A DNA stretch of 39,193 bases from Acidocella sp. GTDB taxonomy: Bacteria > Pseudomonadota > Alphaproteobacteria > Acetobacterales > Acetobacteraceae. The notes beneath the pieces are model-generated. The model was given only the letters and a program-made list of their open reading frames with translations. It had not been told where the DNA came from and searched no databases. The position numbers and the translations under genes are program-made. The first letter of the stretch is position 1; each line of letters begins with the position of its first letter. This document shows positions 6,757-16,591 of the stretch, in pieces. The stretch spans positions 1-39,193 of the forward strand of contig JAQNCU010000001.1 in the NCBI GenBank assembly GCA_029077775.1, in the 5' to 3' direction.

Positions 6757-9444
6757 TTAAGATACAGCCTCTTTTTGCCCCTCAACCGGCACTTGCGCGA
6801 TCACGGCGGCGGCCAGCAAGGCGCGCACCTGGTCTGATTCGTGGGCCGCCCTGCGAATGTTGAGGTTGGGTTCATCGATCGTCGCCATCAGGGTCTCATA
6901 GGCCCGGCCGAGCGCGGTTTTGCCCAGTCCGTTCCTAGTGATGAAGCGGGTGAGCGACAACCTGCTGCCACGGCGTAACTGGCCGACCAGCGAGGCTTCC
7001 AGCGGCAAAAACAGAAAAACCCGGACCCACAAAACATGGAGCGCATAAGCGCCAAGCATGGTCCGTGGCGTGCCAGGGGGCGGAATGACGTTACCCCCCT
7101 TAAGCCATGCTTCAAGTTTGGGCTGCGGCATCGGCCTCGCGATCCCGAAGCCCTGGGCGATCGGCGCCCGCAATATCTGCAGCGCATCAAGCATATCGGG
7201 CGTTTCGACACCTTCAACACACAGGCTGAGGCCGAGCGACCCGGCCATTGTGATATACCCGGCCAGAAATACCAGATCATTGGGCATCCGCATGACATCG
7301 GCCAAAAACCGCCGGTCGACCTTGATATGGCTGATCGGCAGGGTTTGAACGCGTTTCAGGGTCGAGAATTCGATCCCGAGATCGTCGAGCGCCACTGAAA
7401 CACCAATGTCGCGCAGGGCATTCATGCGTGCCACCGCAATTTCCGTATTCGGAAATTCATGGCTTTCCAGAAGCTCAACCACCAGCCTTTCCGGCGCAAT
7501 GCCTGATCCGGCAAGGGCCTCGCTGATCATCCCCGGCACCGCCCCGCGCGCCAGCACTTCCGCATCGACATTTATTGTCAGCCCAATTCCCGGTGACAAT
7601 TGGGTTATCGCACGCAAACAAATAATGCCTCGCCGCAACACGCTGGCCAGCAACGCCTCACGCTCCGTGGCGGTGAAATCCGGCAGAAACGCCCCCGGTG
7701 GGATCAACTGGTCGCCATCACGCAGGCGCACCAGTGCCTCGACCGCGATCACCCGGCGGCTACCAAGCGAGATCAAAGGCTGGAAATGGACCTCAACCTC
7801 GTCGCGGCCGAGCAGATCACGATGATGCGTCTGGGTGGGCGATACGCCGGTCATCGCTTGATAGACCGCCCAATTATGCGGTCTCGATGTTTTTGTCGCC
7901 TTGGCGCGATACAATGCCATATCCGCATGACGGATCATGGTATCAGCGCTTGTCGGGTCGGCGGGGAATAATGTGAAGCCAAGGCTGGCCGACATCACGA
8001 TGTCGTGGCCATTACCCAGCGCGATCGGCTGCCGGATCACCTCATCCAGGCGGGCACAAAAACCGGAGACCTGGGCGGGGGATTCCATGGCCTCGATAAT
8101 CAGGGCGAATTCATCACCACCCAGCCGGGCCACGAAATCAACCTCGCGCAGCGTGGCACGGATGCGCGCGGCCAGAACCCGCAACACCAGATCGCCGGTC
8201 GGGTGGCCAAAGCGATCATTCACCGGCTTGAAATTATCGAGATCGAGGATTCCGATGCCGATGGCCAGGTTATGGCGGGCGGCATGGGCGAGGGAAACGG
8301 GCAGCATCTCCTCAAAAGCCAGCCGGTTCGGCAACTCGGTGAGCTTGTCGTGCCGGGCCATCCGGCTTTGGGTTTCACGCTCGGCGCGTAAAGCGGTTTT
8401 TAGGTCGATCTCATCCAGCGCCCGGCCAATATTACTTGCCAACTGGCTGATAAGCCGCTGGGTTTCGGCGTCGATCACACTCGAATCGCCGGAGACGAGG
8501 AAAAGCACGGCGAATATTGTACCCGCGCGGCGGATGGGGGCGGCGGCGGCGGCTTTCCAGTCCGACCACGCGGCGATCTGGCGCGATGGCAAGGGCCTGT
8601 GCTGTACACCGTAATGCTCGGCGGTGATCATCCGGCCTTCCTGCCAGGCTTGCGTGCCCAACATTTTGGCGGGCCCGGTCGTGTCCAGCGGCTGGCGCAG
8701 CTTGCGAATGCTGGCGGCATCGCGCCCGGCGGCGATCGTGTAACAAAAGAACCCGTCATCATCGCCCCACCCGATGGCGGCCGAGATGAACAATCCAGTC
8801 TCGCTCAGCCGCTTGCAGATGGTGCGCAGCATCTTCGTCTCGTTGGCCGCATCGAGCAGGACCTCGAACCCGACGAACAATGTTTCGAGCAGTCGTTTGG
8901 TGCGCTGCAGCGCCTCTTCATTGAGCCGGGTTTCAATCGCGGTGCCCATCACCACACCGAAATCGGTCAGGAATTTGATCGGCCAATGCGTTTCAAAATA
9001 ATCCGGTGTTCGTGAATAAAGTGTGAGCACCCGGTGAACCCCGCCACCGCCGACCAGCGGAATGGCGGCGGAGACCCGAAAACCCAACCGTTGCCAATCC
9101 TCCCGCCACGGGGTGAGTGACTCATCGTCACCAATATCCGATGAGATCTGAGCACTGCCCGAGCGCCAGGCGCGACCAGCGGGCGAGTGCGAGCGTGGGC
9201 CAGACTGCACATTGACCAGGGCCGCAGGGTCGTGAATTGCCGCGAGGTCCGGGGCGATGAAAACCTCGGGGCAGAGCTGCCCGTCTCTATCCGGCCGGCC
9301 GATCCAGGCGGCGTCGATCCCGTCTATCATCATCAGCTTGTCCAGTAACCCGGACATAAAAAATGCGGGCGTGGATGGCGTCACCATAAGCTGGTCGATC
9401 CCCGGAAGTGACCGCCAGGGGCTCAGATCCAAGGTATCAGGCAT
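6757..9444 (-). CDS. GAF-GAF-GGDEF-EAL cyclic-di-GMP signalling protein
   Basis: This 895-residue soluble protein has both cyclic-di-GMP synthase (GGDEF) and phosphodiesterase (EAL) domains. Two GAF-like sensor regions (about 25-160 and 170-340) come first. The GGDEF motif is at 442-446 (ARLGGDEFALII), with an RxxD inhibitory site (REVD) five residues before it. The EAL motif is at 569-571 (VEALVRL); the metal/catalytic residues N (INVDAE), E (ELLES), DD (ALDDLG), K (IKVDRRF) and E (VEGVET) are kept. The loop normally reading DDFGTGYSS is DDLGIEFST, which may alter activity. About 130 C-terminal residues form an unassigned helical tail. I prefer the ATG at 9444 to the upstream TTG at 9495. 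Which activity dominates cannot be told from sequence. Confidence 0.9.
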   Translation of the reverse strand: MPDTLDLSPWRSLPGIDQLMVTPSTPAFFMSGLLDKLMMIDGIDAAWIGRPDRDGQLCPEVFIAPDLAAIHDPAALVNVQSGPRSHSPAGRAWRSGSAQISSDIGDDESLTPWREDWQRLGFRVSAAIPLVGGGGVHRVLTLYSRTPDYFETHWPIKFLTDFGVVMGTAIETRLNEEALQRTKRLLETLFVGFEVLLDAANETKMLRTICKRLSETGLFISAAIGWGDDDGFFCYTIAAGRDAASIRKLRQPLDTTGPAKMLGTQAWQEGRMITAEHYGVQHRPLPSRQIAAWSDWKAAAAAPIRRAGTIFAVLFLVSGDSSVIDAETQRLISQLASNIGRALDEIDLKTALRAERETQSRMARHDKLTELPNRLAFEEMLPVSLAHAARHNLAIGIGILDLDNFKPVNDRFGHPTGDLVLRVLAARIRATLREVDFVARLGGDEFALIIEAMESPAQVSGFCARLDEVIRQPIALGNGHDIVMSASLGFTLFPADPTSADTMIRHADMALYRAKATKTSRPHNWAVYQAMTGVSPTQTHHRDLLGRDEVEVHFQPLISLGSRRVIAVEALVRLRDGDQLIPPGAFLPDFTATEREALLASVLRRGIICLRAITQLSPGIGLTINVDAEVLARGAVPGMISEALAGSGIAPERLVVELLESHEFPNTEIAVARMNALRDIGVSVALDDLGIEFSTLKRVQTLPISHIKVDRRFLADVMRMPNDLVFLAGYITMAGSLGLSLCVEGVETPDMLDALQILRAPIAQGFGIARPMPQPKLEAWLKGGNVIPPPGTPRTMLGAYALHVLWVRVFLFLPLEASLVGQLRRGSRLSLTRFITRNGLGKTALGRAYETLMATIDEPNLNIRRAAHESDQVRALLAAAVIAQVPVEGQKEAVS

Positions 9445-10148
9445 TCTGGCCTGAGATCCGAAGGCGGCTCCCCGCCGCCATAGCCGTGAACGCAATACGC
9501 CATTTTTTTGATTTCTTTGCGCGCCTCACGCCAACCTGAACAATCTTCAAACAGAATGTTATCATAAATCGTCACCACACTGATAGAAACAAATGACTAT
9601 TAATTAACGTCAGCGCAAATTTATAAATATTTGGAAAAAATTTTAAGCCTTTGTTCACCGACGTATGACCAAATTCAGGTAGGTCTTGGCGGCATTCGCG
9701 GTCAACGGCCCTGAACAGATGAACGAGGAAAAAAAATGCTAAACCGTATGAAGGGACCCTTCCCCGCACCCACAAAACAGCTACCACCGCCGCCCTGAGG
9801 GCCTCCCGGGCTTGCGCGGCGCCAAACGGTCAGCACGCAAATCTGAATGCTCAGGGGTTACGGGATTCTCAAAAATTCGTTACCTCGGAGTTATATACCT
9901 GCCAAACCGGCACTTTATTCTAGTACTTTATAACCATCGTATGCTAACAATTATGGCTGGAATTTAACGCGCGGCCCCTGAAGCTGGTCGTTCTTAATGC
10001 CTATCTCAGTCTCAGACAGCCAACAAGCTGTTAAAATCCAAAGGGCGGATCGGCTTCCTATGCTGCAAGGTCTGCGGCGTGTTTATTGGTTTGGTTACCA
10101 AAGCCACCGCGCGGTGCGCAATGGCATTGGCGGCTGCGGGAGGCGGAT
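9445..10148. other. Intergenic region between divergent signalling genes
   Basis: About 700 bp separate the GGDEF-EAL gene (minus) from the PleD-like gene (plus), and both promoters should be here. The parts 9560-9650 and 9890-9970 are strongly AT-rich. The short frames that can be drawn in it lack recognisable motifs or start signals. No gene is supported. Confidence 0.5.
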
Positions 10149-11540
10149 GTGACGGCACGGATATTGGTGGTCGATGATATCGCGGCGAATGCGCGCCTGC
10201 TGGAAGCGCGGCTTTCGACCGAGTATTACGAGGTGAAAACCGTCCATGACAGCCGAAATGTCATCGCCATCGCACGCAACTGGCAGCCCGATGCCGTGTT
10301 GCTGGATGTGATGATGCCCGAAATCGACGGTTACGAGGTTTGTCGCCGGCTGAAGGCGGAGGCCGCCACGGCGCATATCCCCGTGATCATGGTCACCGCC
10401 CTGCGCGAACCGCCAGACCGCCGCCAGGGGTTGTTCAGCGGCGCGGATGAATTTCTCTCAAAACCTGTTGAGCATGAAATCCTGCTGGCCCGCCTGCGCG
10501 GTGTCATCCGCATGAAGCGAGTGATGGATGAATGGCGCGCCCGTGACGCAGCCACGGCTGCACTCGGGCTACGCGCCAGCCAGTCGCTCGACGAACATCC
10601 CGCGCCCGCCATAACCCTGATCGTTGATGACCTGCTCATCCGCGCCCACCGGTTGCAAGACGTGCTCGCCCGCCAGGACATTAAATCCATCCTCGTTCAG
10701 CACGAGGCCGAAGCGATGGCCGCATTGGAGGGGCAGGATTTCGACCTGATCACCGTCAGCCTGTCTCTGACGTTGAGCGACCCGCTGCGGCTGGTGGCAA
10801 AATTCCAGTCCAACGCCAGCACCCGCGAGACGCCCTTATTGCTCATCGCCGAGCATGACCAGCGTGACCTTGTCATCGGCGGCCTCAACCTGGGGGCGAC
10901 TGATTGCGTGATGCTGCCGCTCGATGAAAGCGAGTTCCTTTTGCGCTCGCATGGCCATATACGGCGCAAAAAATACCAGGACAGCCTGCGCAATGATGTC
11001 AGCAACGCCCTGTCGCTCGCGGTGATCGACCCGCTCACCCAATTATTCAACCGCCGGTATTTGACCAGCTATCTGGACAGGCTCTGCGCGGAAATCCCCA
11101 GCCGGAATTTTGCCATGCTGGTTATCGACATCGACCATTTTAAGATGATCAATGACCGGCTGGGCCATCCGGTGGGCGACCGCGTGCTTTGCAGCGTGGC
11201 CGAAATATTAAGGGCAAATCTGCGCAAATCAGACCTCATCTCGCGTTATGGCGGCGAGGAGTTCGTGGCCGTCATCGGCGCCATGGCAGATGATGAACGC
11301 GCATTGAAGGTGGCGGAAAAACTGCGTCAGGCGATTGAGGATATGACCTTCATGGCCGATATCCGCATCACCACGAGCATTGGCGTCTCGGTTTATGACG
11401 GTGGCATCTCGGCTGCCGCGCTGATCGAGCAGGCCGACGCCGCCTTATACGACGCCAAGCGCACCGGGCGGAATAAAGTGATGCTCTACACGCCCAAATG
11501 TGGTGATGAGAACGAGCTGTGGAGCGTTGCGGGGTCATGA
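10149..11540 (+). CDS. pleD: PleD-like response regulator diguanylate cyclase (REC-REC-GGDEF)
   Basis: The 463-residue protein has the architecture of Caulobacter PleD. A receiver domain (1-120) has the acidic pair Asp9/Asp10 and phospho-acceptor Asp53 (LLDVMMPEIDGYEV). A second receiver-like adaptor (about 155-275) lacks the acceptor Asp (DFDLITVSLSL). The C-terminal GGDEF domain has its active site GGEEF at 368-372 and the RxxD inhibitory site RKSD five residues before it. Phosphorylation should drive dimerisation and cyclic-di-GMP synthesis. The start is a GTG with GGGAGG just upstream, giving the usual N-terminus MTARILVVDD. An in-frame TTG lies further upstream at 10086. The stop overlaps the FIST gene (ATGA). 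There is no divK upstream; the likely partner kinase is two genes downstream. Confidence 0.9.
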   Translation: MTARILVVDDIAANARLLEARLSTEYYEVKTVHDSRNVIAIARNWQPDAVLLDVMMPEIDGYEVCRRLKAEAATAHIPVIMVTALREPPDRRQGLFSGADEFLSKPVEHEILLARLRGVIRMKRVMDEWRARDAATAALGLRASQSLDEHPAPAITLIVDDLLIRAHRLQDVLARQDIKSILVQHEAEAMAALEGQDFDLITVSLSLTLSDPLRLVAKFQSNASTRETPLLLIAEHDQRDLVIGGLNLGATDCVMLPLDESEFLLRSHGHIRRKKYQDSLRNDVSNALSLAVIDPLTQLFNRRYLTSYLDRLCAEIPSRNFAMLVIDIDHFKMINDRLGHPVGDRVLCSVAEILRANLRKSDLISRYGGEEFVAVIGAMADDERALKVAEKLRQAIEDMTFMADIRITTSIGVSVYDGGISAAALIEQADAALYDAKRTGRNKVMLYTPKCGDENELWSVAGS

Positions 11541-12745
11541 ACGGTTCCATCCGCTCGGCCTATGCCTGCGATGTCAATGCGCTGGCGGCGGTTAAATCCT
11601 GTGCGGCGCAGATCGACATGGCAGCACCGGATCTGCTGGTCGCCTTTGTCGGTGGCAAACACATCCCCGCCGCGGCACTCGCCGCCATTCAGTCGCTTTT
11701 CGGTGACACGCCACTGGCTGGCGGCGCCGCCGCCGGGGTCATCGCCGCTTCGGGTTTTGGCTATACCGGCTTTGAAATCGGCCTGATCGCCTTCAAGGGC
11801 GCCGCCGTAACCCCCCTGGTGCTGACCAACCATAATCTGCTGGCTGGCGAAACCCAGGCGGGGCATGAACTGGGCGCCAGGGTGCGCGCCTGCACAGATG
11901 ATGGCGCGGTGGTGTTTCTGCTGTTCGACAGTGTGGCAAGCTCCCCGCCACTGCGGATGCACCCGGCCAGCCAGATCGTCGAGGGCTTCAATGCCGGCCT
12001 TAACGGCCGCACACTGCATCTGGTCGGCGGCGGCCTGCTGGTGGATATCAACCTTTCGGATGCCTGGATTTTCGCGGCCGGAGAGGTCCGCAAACACGCC
12101 GTCACCGCCTTGGTCTTTCCCGCTGGCTTGCGGGCGGACACTGTGATTTTCCATGGCTGCCGCCCGGTCAGCAGTTTTCTTGACATCACGCGGATCGAGG
12201 GTGCCGAGGTTCTGGAACTGAACAACGAGCCCGCGCTCACCGTGGTTGAGCGGATGCTGGGGCTGGAGCTTGGCACCACAAGCGGCCAGCAGCTCTCGCT
12301 GGTGGCAACTCTGGGCCAGAAACAGGGCAACCCGTTCGCCCCCTATAACGAGAATAATTACGTCAACCGGCTGATTTTGCAGGCTGACCCCCTGCGGGGC
12401 TCGCTCACCTTGTTCGAACCTGATTTCGCGGTTGGCGACCGGGTGCAGATCATGAGCCGCGATAACACGCTCATGCTCGAATCGGTCGAGCGCGGTGTCA
12501 GCGATCTCGTCCGCCGCATTGAGGGGGCCGATTGCCTGCTCGGGCTGTATGTTGATTGCGCCGGACGCGCCAGCGTGATGACCGGTGCGGAGACCGAAGA
12601 GGCGGATCTGCTGTGCCGCAATTTTAAACCCTCCTTCCCCTTCATGGGGTTTTATTCAGGCGTGGAGATCGCGCCCTTCGGCGGGCACTATAGCCGGCCA
12701 CTGGACTGGACCGGCGTTCTGACTGTTTTGCACAGCCATACATGA
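11537..12745 (+). CDS. FIST-domain sensor protein
   Basis: The 402-residue protein fits the FIST_N/FIST_C family, predicted intracellular ligand-sensing modules found next to kinases, chemoreceptors and GGDEF/EAL proteins. Family features are the N-terminal LLVAFVGGKHIP and LAGGAAAGVIAASGFGY and the C-terminal block from about residue 250, with GLYVDCAGRASVMTG and FPFMGFYSGVEIAPFGG. There is no signal peptide or transmembrane segment. The start ATG overlaps the stop of the PleD-like gene and its stop overlaps the next ATG, so all three genes are translationally coupled. It probably feeds a signal to the adjacent kinase. The ligand is unknown; small molecules such as amino acids have been proposed for the family. 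Confidence 0.88.
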   Translation: MNGSIRSAYACDVNALAAVKSCAAQIDMAAPDLLVAFVGGKHIPAAALAAIQSLFGDTPLAGGAAAGVIAASGFGYTGFEIGLIAFKGAAVTPLVLTNHNLLAGETQAGHELGARVRACTDDGAVVFLLFDSVASSPPLRMHPASQIVEGFNAGLNGRTLHLVGGGLLVDINLSDAWIFAAGEVRKHAVTALVFPAGLRADTVIFHGCRPVSSFLDITRIEGAEVLELNNEPALTVVERMLGLELGTTSGQQLSLVATLGQKQGNPFAPYNENNYVNRLILQADPLRGSLTLFEPDFAVGDRVQIMSRDNTLMLESVERGVSDLVRRIEGADCLLGLYVDCAGRASVMTGAETEEADLLCRNFKPSFPFMGFYSGVEIAPFGGHYSRPLDWTGVLTVLHSHT

Positions 12746-14094
12746 ACAGCGAGACGGCCGACCGGGCCGAACAACTCGAACTTGAGCTGCAATTCTACCG
12801 CGATGAATACAATGAAATCGGCGCGCGCCTGCTGCGCCTGCAGGAACAACAAAGCCGCGTCTCCCGCGAGGCGCGGCGCAGCAAAATCGTCGCACGGCTG
12901 ATCCGCGATGCCTATCAGGTGGTCAACCAGGATATCGCACCAGGGCAGATCGGCGACACCGTTCTGGTGATGCTGCTGGATACGTCCTTCTGTGACCGCG
13001 CTGCTTTTTTGAAGGAAGACCCTGCGGCGCCGGGCGTTTTCACGGTCGAACATATCATCGGCGCCCCTCGCCCGGAGCCTCTGACCTTGGGCAGCGTGCC
13101 GGAGTTTCTGTTCACCGCTTCCGGCAAACCAGCGCCACCGCCCGCCGCCTTGCTGGGTGAGGCAATCGGGTTGAATTTCATCCTGTGGGCCTACGACCCG
13201 GGCAGTGGCCGCGCGCTGCTCCTCGGCAACCAGTTGGAGGGCAATATCCGCCGCCCGTTTGAGGCTGGAGACGAAGAATTCGTAAGCGTGGCGCTCGCGG
13301 TTTACATCGACGTATTGCTGCGCAAACAGGCCGAACTCACGCTGCAACGCGCCCGGCAAACGGCCGAGGACGCCAATAATTCCCGGGCGCGCTTCCTCGC
13401 CAATCTCAGCCACGAACTGCGCACGCCGTTGAACTCGATCATCGGTTTTTCGGAATTATTACTTGAAACTGGCACCCGCGCCCCACCAGCGGCACAGCGT
13501 GAGGAATTTACCCGGCAAATCCTCGATGCCGGTCGCAGCCTGCTGTCGCTCGCCAAAGACATCCTCGATTTTTCAAGCCTCAGCCACGCTCGCCCCCGGC
13601 TGCACCGCGATTGGGTGCCGGTCGCCCAACTTCTACACAACGCCATCCGCGCCTTTGCGGTCGAGGTCACCACGCGTGGCACGCGCATTGAAATTTTGCC
13701 CCCCGCGCCTGGGCTTCAGGCGATCATCGATTATGACCGTTTTCGGCAGATCCTCGCCAATCTCATCGGCAACGCCATCAAATTCACCCCTGCCGGGCGG
13801 GCCATTCTGGTGTCATGCATATCCACCGACCAGGACGGGCTCATTTTCTCCGTACGCGACCACGGCATCGGCATTCAACCAGATAACCTCGCCCGGGTGC
13901 TGGAGCCCTTCGTGCAGATCAAAAGCAGCTTCAGCCACGACGTTCACGGCGCGGGTCTCGGCCTGCCGATCGCCAAACAACTGGTCGAGGCGCATCAGGG
14001 CGAGATGCGCATCGAGAGTGTTTATGGCGAGGGTACGGAAGTTATCATCACGCTACCGCCTGGCAGCGCACGCATACAACCACAGGCGGCGTGA
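12742..14094 (+). CDS. Soluble sensor histidine kinase (coiled coil-GAF-like-HisKA-HATPase)
   Basis: The 450-residue cytoplasmic kinase begins with a charged coiled coil (about 5-48). A GAF-like sensory region (about 55-195) and a second short helix follow. The HisKA domain has phospho-acceptor His224 (FLANLSHELRTPLNSII). The ATPase domain has N box (NLIGNAIKFTP), G1 (VRDHGIGI) and G2 (HGAGLGLPIAK). No membrane segments are seen, so the signal is likely internal, probably relayed by the FIST protein whose stop it overlaps by 4 bp. The natural output would be the PleD-like cyclase at the head of the operon. The gene ends 14 bp from the convergent desaturase gene. Confidence 0.92.
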   Translation: MNSETADRAEQLELELQFYRDEYNEIGARLLRLQEQQSRVSREARRSKIVARLIRDAYQVVNQDIAPGQIGDTVLVMLLDTSFCDRAAFLKEDPAAPGVFTVEHIIGAPRPEPLTLGSVPEFLFTASGKPAPPPAALLGEAIGLNFILWAYDPGSGRALLLGNQLEGNIRRPFEAGDEEFVSVALAVYIDVLLRKQAELTLQRARQTAEDANNSRARFLANLSHELRTPLNSIIGFSELLLETGTRAPPAAQREEFTRQILDAGRSLLSLAKDILDFSSLSHARPRLHRDWVPVAQLLHNAIRAFAVEVTTRGTRIEILPPAPGLQAIIDYDRFRQILANLIGNAIKFTPAGRAILVSCISTDQDGLIFSVRDHGIGIQPDNLARVLEPFVQIKSSFSHDVHGAGLGLPIAKQLVEAHQGEMRIESVYGEGTEVIITLPPGSARIQPQAA

Positions 14095-14108
14095 AAACCG
14101 ATCCGTTT

Positions 14109-15293
14109 CTAGCCGAACAGATCGCTCGGCGCGCGCGCCATGGCGGCGAAATTTTCATCGATCGCCCGAAATAGCCCCCAGCTATCGACATAATTGAGCG
14201 GAAAGCCTGGGCATTCGGCAATCAGATCAGCCTGCCGGGCATGGATATAATTGGTCCATTTTTTTCCCGGACGGCGATGATGGAAATCATGGCACGGGGC
14301 ATCACCCACGAGCACGAAAATTCGCACGAACATCTGCACGGTCAACATATTGGCCCACCACCCCGCCCAGGCGGCATAATTACGCAGGCGGCTCGGGCCC
14401 CGCGGCGGCGGTTGAACACCGGCAAATACCCCGGCCGTGGCCTGGCAGACCAAATTCTGGCCACGCCCCTCGATCACGTCCTCGGGCGGAATCCGATGCT
14501 CACAAAGGATGCGAAACACCGTGGCGATTTGCAGAAGTACCGTAACCGGCAGCACCCACGCAACGAGAACGAGGCCGAGATGGTGCGTCAGCAGCCCGCC
14601 CGCCAGAATGCCCCCCCACACCGCGAGCCCCAACAAATTATGCGACCGATCATGCGAAAACAGGCTCCCCTGGATACGCTTGACCATGAAACTCGCATGG
14701 AACACCGGGGAGATGAGCAGCAAACACAAATGCCGCCACAGCATCCGGCGGTCGAGCGCGGTGCGCAGCTTGCAGATCCCGATGACAAAATCGGTGAATT
14801 CATCGTCATCGGTGAATAGCTTATTCGCGTTATGGTGCAACATATGTTCGCGCTGATACTTATCGAAATGCTTAAACAGCACAATCGCCGAGATCATGCG
14901 GCCCATCTTACGGTTACGCTCCCGCGTGCTGAACACCGTGCCATGCGAGCAATGATGAAACACGACGACCTGGAACAACCCTAGCCCGGAACTGGTCGCG
15001 AGCAACCCCAGAAACAAAACCGGCCAGAATGCCAGTGAGACAAGCGGCAACACCGCCATGGCAAGGCCGGACAGCACGCACCCGCCAAGGACCAGCAACA
15101 CAGCCTCCGCCACATAAGAGCCAGCCTTGCGGACAGTCGGGCTTTGCCCTGGCGCGGGTTTGGCGGTTAACCATGTCAGAAACGGCTGAACAAAACCGGG
15201 AAGACGCGCCGCCATAGCCGCGCGTGGGTCATCACGGGAGGTCATTTGTGGCAGAACAGGCAGCGCCGACGAGCTGTATTTATCGACGTACAT
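14109..15293 (-). CDS. Membrane fatty acid desaturase family protein
   Basis: The 394-residue integral membrane protein carries the three histidine clusters that bind the di-iron centre: HHCSH (113-117), HMLHH (150-154) and HDFHH (335-339). Hydrophobic segments lie at about 62-110 and 185-262. This is the FA_desaturase fold used by acyl-lipid desaturases and some hydroxylases, so the likely role is oxygen-dependent introduction of a double bond into lipid acyl chains; regiospecificity is not readable. The ATG at 15293 has AAGGA about 10 bp upstream. Met17 (15245) is a possible later start without a clear ribosome-binding site. It appears monocistronic. Confidence 0.85.
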   Translation of the reverse strand: MYVDKYSSSALPVLPQMTSRDDPRAAMAARLPGFVQPFLTWLTAKPAPGQSPTVRKAGSYVAEAVLLVLGGCVLSGLAMAVLPLVSLAFWPVLFLGLLATSSGLGLFQVVVFHHCSHGTVFSTRERNRKMGRMISAIVLFKHFDKYQREHMLHHNANKLFTDDDEFTDFVIGICKLRTALDRRMLWRHLCLLLISPVFHASFMVKRIQGSLFSHDRSHNLLGLAVWGGILAGGLLTHHLGLVLVAWVLPVTVLLQIATVFRILCEHRIPPEDVIEGRGQNLVCQATAGVFAGVQPPPRGPSRLRNYAAWAGWWANMLTVQMFVRIFVLVGDAPCHDFHHRRPGKKWTNYIHARQADLIAECPGFPLNYVDSWGLFRAIDENFAAMARAPSDLFG

Positions 15294-16500
15294 AGGCTTT
15301 TATTCCTTAGAGAACAGAATTAATCCAATTTCTTGATATGATATCGGAAAATTGATCGCGATTGATAGGCTCAGTGTCACGCGAACGTGAGCGGATCTTC
15401 GTTTGCTGTAACCTGTTTCGCCTTCAGGTTGTGGATTTGAGGCCAAGCGGCCCGAATTTCCTCAGCAACAGTGACAATTTCACGAAAAATACGCGCAGCG
15501 CGCTGTGGAGCCGACGCTCCCGGATAATACCAAGACGTGGTTGCCGCGCCGCCGGGTTTTCTGAGACAGGTCTCGTTTTTAAACAAAATCCCGCGCGCGA
15601 GGGCCATTTTGAATGCGGCACCCGCCGATTTGTTACCCGCCGGAACGCCGCAAAGACCGCTGGTCGCCGTGGCCGGCAGGCCCGGACTCATGGAAAAAAT
15701 GCACGTTTCACAATTATTTAGCTTGCGAGACGATGCGTGTCTGATCGATTATTTCAGGGCAAAAAGCCACCTTCCCAGGTCGGGTAAAATCTTTGTCCAA
15801 AAAATCAATATTTTGAAAAGTTATATATCTTCACAAGAGATTTTACGCGCTGTGCGAGGCCGCCTACGCCAAACGGGCGGTTTGCGCCGCCCTTCCATCA
15901 GCGAATGCTGACCTTCATGACTAATCATAACACAGCGTCGCGACCGCCTGCTGACATGATTGTTTGAAAGCCTCAGTCTCGGGTTCCGCCGTCTGCCGGG
16001 CCCCTGGTGGCTGGGGCCTGTGCCCCCGTTGCCGCAGCTTGATCACCAAACCCGGAGACCGCGCCAACACCCATGCCAGAATTCTGGACAACGCCACAAA
16101 ATCCATTCATTTATATATTTTTGTGTCATGAATATAGTTTAATGATAAATCATCTTTAAATGGATATGCGTGGACCCGCGACCCCGTGAAAGCGGCATAA
16201 CGCTGAAGACCAAAACCCGCGCCCGTAACCCCGCCATGAAGGGGGAAAGATTACAAAAATTTTCCCAAATCAGACACTTTTACAGGCTGATTAAACGCCA
16301 TGATCCAATATTATCAACGGTTTACCGGAATCAACACGATATTATCGACCAATCACATTACAAAACGACAAAGAAGCCTTCATCTGTAGGGCAGCATTCG
16401 CGATTTAAGCACAACACATGAACGCGCTCGACAAAAGGCGCAGAATTAAGGGGGAACATGTCGCAACGGAACCATAATAAATATGTTTGGATTGATGTTG

Positions 16501-16516
16501 CAACGCTCATGCGTTG
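16501..16516. promoter_or_regulatory. Inverted repeat upstream of ABC importer operon
   Basis: Perfect inverted repeat caacgc-tcat-gcgttg, about 125 bp before the importer's first start codon. A second repeat gcggc-tgcat-gccgc follows at 16527-16541. The size fits a dimeric regulator site, but a small RNA hairpin is equally possible. Confidence 0.35.
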
Positions 16517-16573
16517 ACCTTCACCGGCGGCTGCATGCCGCTAAAATTCATCTTGCGCTGTCAATTTTTCTGT

Positions 16574-16591
16574 CGGTGACACACATCACCG
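16574..16591. promoter_or_regulatory. Operator-like inverted repeat before ABC importer
   Basis: cggtga-cacaca-tcaccg has perfect 6-bp arms with a 6-bp spacer, centred about 60 bp upstream of the ATG at 16642. Its position near a likely promoter suggests an operator; the regulator is unknown. Confidence 0.4.

Noticed and set aside
6591..6785. 64-residue minus-strand frame
   Set aside because: It is the antisense of the tRNA-Lys gene (VGVEPTAIRLKVECSTTE type peptide), a well-known artefact.
9572..9787. 71-residue minus-strand frame in the intergenic region
   Set aside because: No recognisable motif, no supporting ribosome-binding site, and the composition follows the AT-rich non-coding DNA.
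15377..15691. 104-residue minus-strand frame upstream of the desaturase
   Set aside because: The middle reads somewhat protein-like, but it matches no family I know, overlaps other equally long frames and lacks start signals; kept only as a possible decayed gene.
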